The notes below the pieces were generated by a model. The model was not told where the DNA came from, made no database searches, and worked only from the letters and a program-made list of their open reading frames with translations. DNA of 64,000 bases from JANPCX01 sp031431125. Its GTDB lineage: Bacteria; Pseudomonadota; Gammaproteobacteria; Burkholderiales; Burkholderiaceae_C. The first letter of the stretch is position 1. Each line of letters opens with the position of its first letter. The stretch covers positions 1 through 64,000 of the forward strand of contig JANPCX010000031.1 in assembly GCA_031431125.1 (NCBI GenBank). Reading direction: 5' to 3'. Below are positions 60,545 to 64,000 of the stretch, one piece after another. A program made the translations under genes and the position numbers.

Positions 60545-62464
60545 ATGATTTCCATTCAATTGCCCGACGGCTCACGCCGTGAATACCCCGCACCGCTCAC
60601 GGTGGCCGACGTGGCGGCGTCGATCGGCGCGGGTTTGGCCAAAGCGGCTTTAGGTGGAAAACTGGGGCAGGGTGATCAAGCCCGTGTCGTGGACACCAGC
60701 TACCTGATTGAGCAAGACACGCAGCTGTCCATCGTCACCGAAAAAGACGCCGATGGCTTGGAGATGATTCGCCACTCCACCGCCCACTTGCTGGCCTATG
60801 CGGTCAAGAGTTTGTACCCAGACGCCCAGGTGACCATAGGCCCGGTGATTGAGAACGGTTTTTTCTACGACTTCTCCTACAAGCGCCCCTTCACGCCTGA
60901 AGACTTGGCCGCGATTGAAGCCAAGATGACCGAGTTGGCCAAGAAGGATGAAAAAGTCGAGCGCCGCGTGCTGCCGCGCGACGAAGCGGTGGCGCATTTC
61001 AAATCCATCGGTGAAGCCTACAAAGCCGAAATCATTGCCAGCATTCCCGAAGGCCAAGACGTGTCGCTCTACCGCGAAGGCGCGTTCGAAGACCTGTGCC
61101 GCGGGCCCCACGTGCCATCCACCGGCAAGCTCAAACACTTCAAGCTGATGAAAGTGGCCGGCGCCTACTGGCGCGGCGACCACCGCAATGAAATGCTGCA
61201 GCGGATCTATGGCACGGCCTGGGCCACCAAGGACGAGTTGCAGCAGTATTTGCACATGCTGGAGGAAGCCGAAAAACGCGACCACCGCAAGCTGGGGCGA
61301 GAGCTCGATCTGTTCCACATGGACGACCACGCACCTGGCCTCGTGTTTTGGCACCCCAAGGGCTGGACGGTCTGGCAGCAAGTGGAGCAGTACATGCGCG
61401 CCGTGTACCGCGACAACGGCTACCACGAGGTCAAGGGTCCGCAAATCCTCGACCAAGGCCTGTGGGAGAAAACCGGCCACTGGGACAAGTACCGCGAAAA
61501 CATGTTCACGACCGAGAGCGAAAAGCGCGACTACGCGCTCAAGCCCATGAACTGCCCCGGTCACATCCTCATCTACAAACAAGGCATCAAGAGCTACCGC
61601 GACCTGCCACTGCGTTACGGCGAGTTTGGCCAATGCCACCGCAATGAGCCCAGCGGCTCACTGCACGGCATCATGCGGGTGCGTGGCTTCACCCAGGACG
61701 ACGGTCATATTTTTTGCACCGAAGAACAAATTCTGGGGGAGTGCGTGGCTTACACCACGCTCTTACAAAAGGTGTACGCCGACTTTGGTTTCAGCAAAAT
61801 TTTGTACAAGGTGTCGACCCGGCCGGAAAAGCGCATTGGCTCGGACGCCGTGTGGGACAAGGCCGAATTTGCCTTGATGGAAAGCCTGCGCCGCTCGGGC
61901 TGTGAATTTGAAATTTCACCCGGCGATGGCGCGTTTTATGGCCCCAAGATTGAGTACACCCTCAAAGACGCCTTGGGCCGCCAGTGGCAATGCGGCACCA
62001 TGCAGGTGGATTTTTCGCTGCCGGAGCGTCTTGGCGCCGAGTTTGTGGCCGAAAGCGGTGAGCGCCATGCGCCGGTGATGTTGCACCGGGCGATATTGGG
62101 CTCGTTGGAGCGATTTATCGGCATTTTGATCGAAGAACATGCCGGTGCCTTGCCAGTTTGGCTCGCGCCCACCCAGGCCGTGGTGGCCTGCATTACCGAT
62201 TCGCAGGCCGACTACGCCCGGGAAGTGGCGAAATTACTGCAAAAACAAGGAGTTAGAGTCACCACGGATTTGCGAAATGAGAAAATTAACTATAAAATCC
62301 GCGAGCATTCCGTTCAAAAGGTCCCGTTCATCTTGGTCGTAGGCGACAAAGAGAAGGCAAATGGGGCTGTTGCGGTGCGTGCCCGAGGCAACCACGACCT
62401 CGGTGTGATGCAGGTGGCCGACTTCATAAGCAAGATCGCCACCGACATTGCCCAACATGGTTGA
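60545..62464 (+). CDS. thrS: Threonyl-tRNA synthetase
   Basis: A 639-residue class II synthetase: N-terminal TGS domain (1-62), editing domain with 'HSTAHLLAYAVKSLYPDAQV' (HxxxH) and 'HRNEMLQRIYGTAW', catalytic core with 'MNCPGHILIYKQGIKSYRDL' and 'GQCHRNEPSGSLHGIMRVRG', and C-terminal anticodon domain ('VVACITDSQADYAREVAKLL'). The ATG at 60545 matches the family start; an upstream in-frame codon would lie inside the attenuator. First gene of thrS-infC-rpmI-rplT-pheS. Confidence 0.97.
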   Translation: MISIQLPDGSRREYPAPLTVADVAASIGAGLAKAALGGKLGQGDQARVVDTSYLIEQDTQLSIVTEKDADGLEMIRHSTAHLLAYAVKSLYPDAQVTIGPVIENGFFYDFSYKRPFTPEDLAAIEAKMTELAKKDEKVERRVLPRDEAVAHFKSIGEAYKAEIIASIPEGQDVSLYREGAFEDLCRGPHVPSTGKLKHFKLMKVAGAYWRGDHRNEMLQRIYGTAWATKDELQQYLHMLEEAEKRDHRKLGRELDLFHMDDHAPGLVFWHPKGWTVWQQVEQYMRAVYRDNGYHEVKGPQILDQGLWEKTGHWDKYRENMFTTESEKRDYALKPMNCPGHILIYKQGIKSYRDLPLRYGEFGQCHRNEPSGSLHGIMRVRGFTQDDGHIFCTEEQILGECVAYTTLLQKVYADFGFSKILYKVSTRPEKRIGSDAVWDKAEFALMESLRRSGCEFEISPGDGAFYGPKIEYTLKDALGRQWQCGTMQVDFSLPERLGAEFVAESGERHAPVMLHRAILGSLERFIGILIEEHAGALPVWLAPTQAVVACITDSQADYAREVAKLLQKQGVRVTTDLRNEKINYKIREHSVQKVPFILVVGDKEKANGAVAVRARGNHDLGVMQVADFISKIATDIAQHG

Positions 62465-62555
62465 CAAAAGCGGCGTCTTTTCGGAGATGCCTGCAGGGCG
62501 CGCTATTTTTTGAATCAGATTTTCCTGCCTTGAAATCTGCTGAAAGGGTAAAACC

Positions 62556-63110
62556 ATCGCTACTTCTTATGCTGACCGCCGCACTCCCAATGTGGAGCGC
62601 AAGCACCGATTGAACCGTGAAATCATGGCGCCGGAAGTCCGGCTCAACGGTGTCGAGAATGAGCCTCTGGGGATCGTGAGCATCACAGAAGCTTTGCGCA
62701 TGGCGGGTGACTTGGACGTGGACTTGGTCGAGATCGTTGCGCAGGCCGAACCGCCTGTGTGCCGCTTGATGGACTACGGCAAGCTCAAGTACCAAGAGCA
62801 AAAGAAAGCAGCAGAAGCCAAGGCCAAGCAAAAAGTTATTGAGATCAAAGAAGTGAAGTTCCGTCCGGGCACGGACGAGGGTGATTACCAAATCAAGATG
62901 CGCAATTTGCGCCGCTTCATTGCCGAAGACGGCGACAAGGGCAAAGTCACCTTGCGTTACCGCGGTCGGGAAATCACCCACCAAGACATTGGCATGCGGC
63001 TTTTGGAGCGCATTCGCGACGAGTTGTCCGATGTGTCGGTGGTCGAGAACATGCCCAAGTTAGAAGGTCGCCAGATGATCATGGTGCTGGCACCGAAGAA
63101 GAAAAGTTAA
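62556..63110 (+). CDS. infC: Translation initiation factor IF-3
   Basis: A 184-residue IF-3. The start is the rare codon ATC at 62556, preceded by AAAGGG. It gives the usual family N-terminus ATSYADRRTPNVERKHRLNR. The first in-frame GTG (62592) would remove 12 conserved residues. Such rare starts are a known hallmark of infC and permit autoregulation, because IF-3 itself discriminates against them. N-domain about 12-82, basic linker 'KKAAEAKAKQK', C-domain 90-184. Confidence 0.95.
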   Translation: MATSYADRRTPNVERKHRLNREIMAPEVRLNGVENEPLGIVSITEALRMAGDLDVDLVEIVAQAEPPVCRLMDYGKLKYQEQKKAAEAKAKQKVIEIKEVKFRPGTDEGDYQIKMRNLRRFIAEDGDKGKVTLRYRGREITHQDIGMRLLERIRDELSDVSVVENMPKLEGRQMIMVLAPKKKS

Positions 63111-63165
63111 GAGATTTACAGAGTTCAGCGCTTCGGTTTGGTCGCCGGGGTGCTGTCAATAGCGA

Positions 63166-63208
63166 CTTCAGGCCAACAAGACGGCAAACAATTTGCCGGC
63201 GCCTGAAG
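63166..63208 (+). promoter_or_regulatory. Conserved-looking hairpin upstream of rpmI (possible L20 control site)
   Basis: CTTCAGGC (63166-63173) pairs with GCCTGAAG (63201-63208). An inner GGCAAA/TTTGCC (63183-63188, 63192-63197) is separated by internal loops. It ends 23 bases before the rpmI ATG. In E. coli, L20 binds an rRNA-like structure upstream of rpmI; similarity of this hairpin to that site is unproven. Confidence 0.45.
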
Positions 63209-63231
63209 CAGCGTTCAAAGAAGGAGCAAAC

Positions 63232-63435
63232 ATGCCCAAAATGAAGACCAAGAGCAGCGCGAAAAAGCGCTTTCGCGTTCGCCCAGGTGGCACCGTTAAA
63301 CGCGGCCAGGCGTTCAAGCGCCACATCCTGACCAAAAAGAGCACGAAGAACAAACGCCATTTGCGTGGCGCTGTGAACGTGCACGAGACGAACATGGGCC
63401 ACATGGCGCAAATGCTGCCATACGCTGGTCTTTGA
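63232..63435 (+). CDS. rpmI: 50S ribosomal protein L35
   Basis: A 67-residue basic protein with the L35 signature 'MPKMKTKSSAKKRFRVRPGG' and 'KNKRHLRGAVNVHETNMGHM'. AAGGAG precedes ATG 63232. Normal length and position between infC and rplT. Confidence 0.97.
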   Translation: MPKMKTKSSAKKRFRVRPGGTVKRGQAFKRHILTKKSTKNKRHLRGAVNVHETNMGHMAQMLPYAGL

Positions 63436-63472
63436 TCCCCACGTTTCTCACATCTTTTTGAAGGAGTAATTT

Positions 63473-63829
63473 ATGCCTCGCGTTAAACGTGGTGTTACCG
63501 CCCGTGCCCGTCACAAAAAAGTTCTCGCACTCGCCAAGGGTTACCGCGGCCGTCGCAAGAATGTCTTCCGCATTGCCAAACAAGCCGTCATGCGCGCTGG
63601 GCAATACGCCTACCGCGACCGCCGCACCAAAAAGCGTGTGTTCCGTCAGCTCTGGATTGCACGTATCAACGCTGCAAGCCGTGGCTTGGGCGTGACCTAC
63701 AGCAAATTCATGGCTGGCCTGAAGAAAGCCCAGATCGACATCGATCGCAAGGTGCTCGCTGACATGGCTGTGAACGACCCGGCTGCTTTTGGCAGCATCG
63801 TGGAAAAGGTCAAGGCCCAGCTCGCGTGA
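63473..63829 (+). CDS. rplT: 50S ribosomal protein L20
   Basis: A 118-residue protein: 'MPRVKRGVTARARHKKVLAL', 'KGYRGRRKNVFRIAKQAVMR' and 'LWIARINAASRGLGVTYSKF' are L20 signatures. AAGGAG precedes the ATG. It assembles 23S rRNA and, in other bacteria, represses its own operon. Confidence 0.98.
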   Translation: MPRVKRGVTARARHKKVLALAKGYRGRRKNVFRIAKQAVMRAGQYAYRDRRTKKRVFRQLWIARINAASRGLGVTYSKFMAGLKKAQIDIDRKVLADMAVNDPAAFGSIVEKVKAQLA

Positions 63830-63837
63830 TGATGCGG

Positions 63838-63865
63838 CGCTGCTGAAGCAACATCTTCGGCAGCG
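63838..63865 (+). promoter_or_regulatory. Hairpin in the rplT-pheS gap
   Basis: CGCTGC-t-GAAG pairs with CTTC-g-GCAGCG around a CAACAT loop, nine bases after the rplT stop. There is no U-run. It may be an RNA-processing site or part of a pheS control region. Confidence 0.4.
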
Positions 63866-63886
63866 TCTCTCAAAACGAGTGCTCAC

Positions 63887-63914
63887 AAGGCCGTCCTTCA
63901 GGATGGCCTTTTTT
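63887..63914 (+). terminator. Intrinsic terminator between rplT and pheS
   Basis: AAGGCCGTCC-TTCA-GGATGGCCTT forms a ten-base-pair stem (one G-U pair) followed by TTTT. It would end or attenuate the upstream transcript 66 bases before pheS. Confidence 0.8.
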
Positions 63915-63983
63915 GTTTCACCTTTTGCTTTTGGTCGAACGCGTTTTTGCAGCCTGCTTTGCTCAACCCTACACACCCGATGA
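63903..63983 (+). CDS. Possible Phe-rich leader frame overlapping the pheS start
   Basis: A 26-codon frame, MAFFVSPFAFGRTRF and so on, with five TTT codons. Its TGA overlaps the pheS ATG (ATGA). It has no Shine-Dalgarno sequence and begins inside the terminator, whose U-run accounts for two of the Phe codons. It may be chance, but a Phe-rich leader (PheM) precedes pheS in E. coli. Confidence 0.25.
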   Translation: MAFFVSPFAFGRTRFCSLLCSTLHTR

Positions 63984-64000
63984 ACGACTTAGATCAACTG
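63980..64000 (+). CDS. pheS: Phenylalanyl-tRNA synthetase alpha subunit (5' end only)
   Basis: Only the first seven codons (MNDLDQL) are in the window, running off the right edge. The assignment rests on the invariant order rplT-pheS-pheT and on this N-terminus. No Shine-Dalgarno sequence is seen before the ATG. Confidence 0.75.

Overview
The window looks like a chromosome segment of a betaproteobacterium of order Burkholderiales, most likely Comamonadaceae. This rests on the protein types, the GC-rich codon use, the order thrS-infC-rpmI-rplT-pheS, and serS followed by tRNA-Ser, tRNA-Gly and tRNA-Cys. Species cannot be named from sequence alone. No rRNA, CRISPR array, prophage or complete insertion sequence is visible.

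Layout. (1) 108-7935, minus strand: a catabolic block with a LysR regulator, a fused indolepyruvate ferredoxin oxidoreductase broken by a frameshift in a run of seven C, an orphan LuxR-type HTH protein, a GlcD/D-lactate-dehydrogenase-like flavoprotein and a branched-chain-amino-acid-type binding protein. (2) 7954-13115: housekeeping genes (Smr protein, radC, FKBP-type isomerase, ispH, serS, three tRNAs, a DUF2304 protein). (3) 13525-41907, plus strand: a compact surface-glycan locus with many 4-20 base overlaps. It encodes a legionaminic-acid-type nonulosonate pathway (LegB, LegC, LegG, LegI, PtmE-like and PtmA-like proteins, two CMP-sugar synthetases), a second divergent NeuB homologue, a WbpG/HisF/HisH-type amidotransferase set that suggests acetamidino formation, an MBOAT/SGNH O-acylation pair, an ABC flippase, three Gfo/Idh/MocA oxidoreductases and several unassigned GT-B-like proteins. 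(4) 42044-52231, minus strand: a GT2, a NeuD-type acyltransferase, a polysialyltransferase-like protein, a VanZ-like protein, a protein built of GxDxY repeats, a GT4-GT2 fusion and a TMTC-like TPR membrane protein. (5) 52383-60362: dodecin, tex, a small membrane protein, then DUF4331, a lipoprotein, a TPR protein and a HupE/UreJ protein. (6) 60363-64000: the thrS-infC-rpmI-rplT-pheS translation operon.

Most notable non-coding signals: a threonine-rich leader peptide with mutually exclusive antiterminator and terminator hairpins ahead of thrS; a 160-bp palindromic repeat present twice (6807-6966 and 57850-58009, about 93% identical) that resembles a MITE; and a 241-bp segment (45064-45304) bounded by 19-bp inverted repeats.

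Regions 3 and 4 plausibly work together. CMP-activated nonulosonates are made, modified (O-acyl, amidino, perhaps methyl), transferred by the GT-B/polysialyltransferase-like proteins and exported by the ABC transporter to a surface polysaccharide or glycoprotein. The final structure cannot be deduced from sequence.
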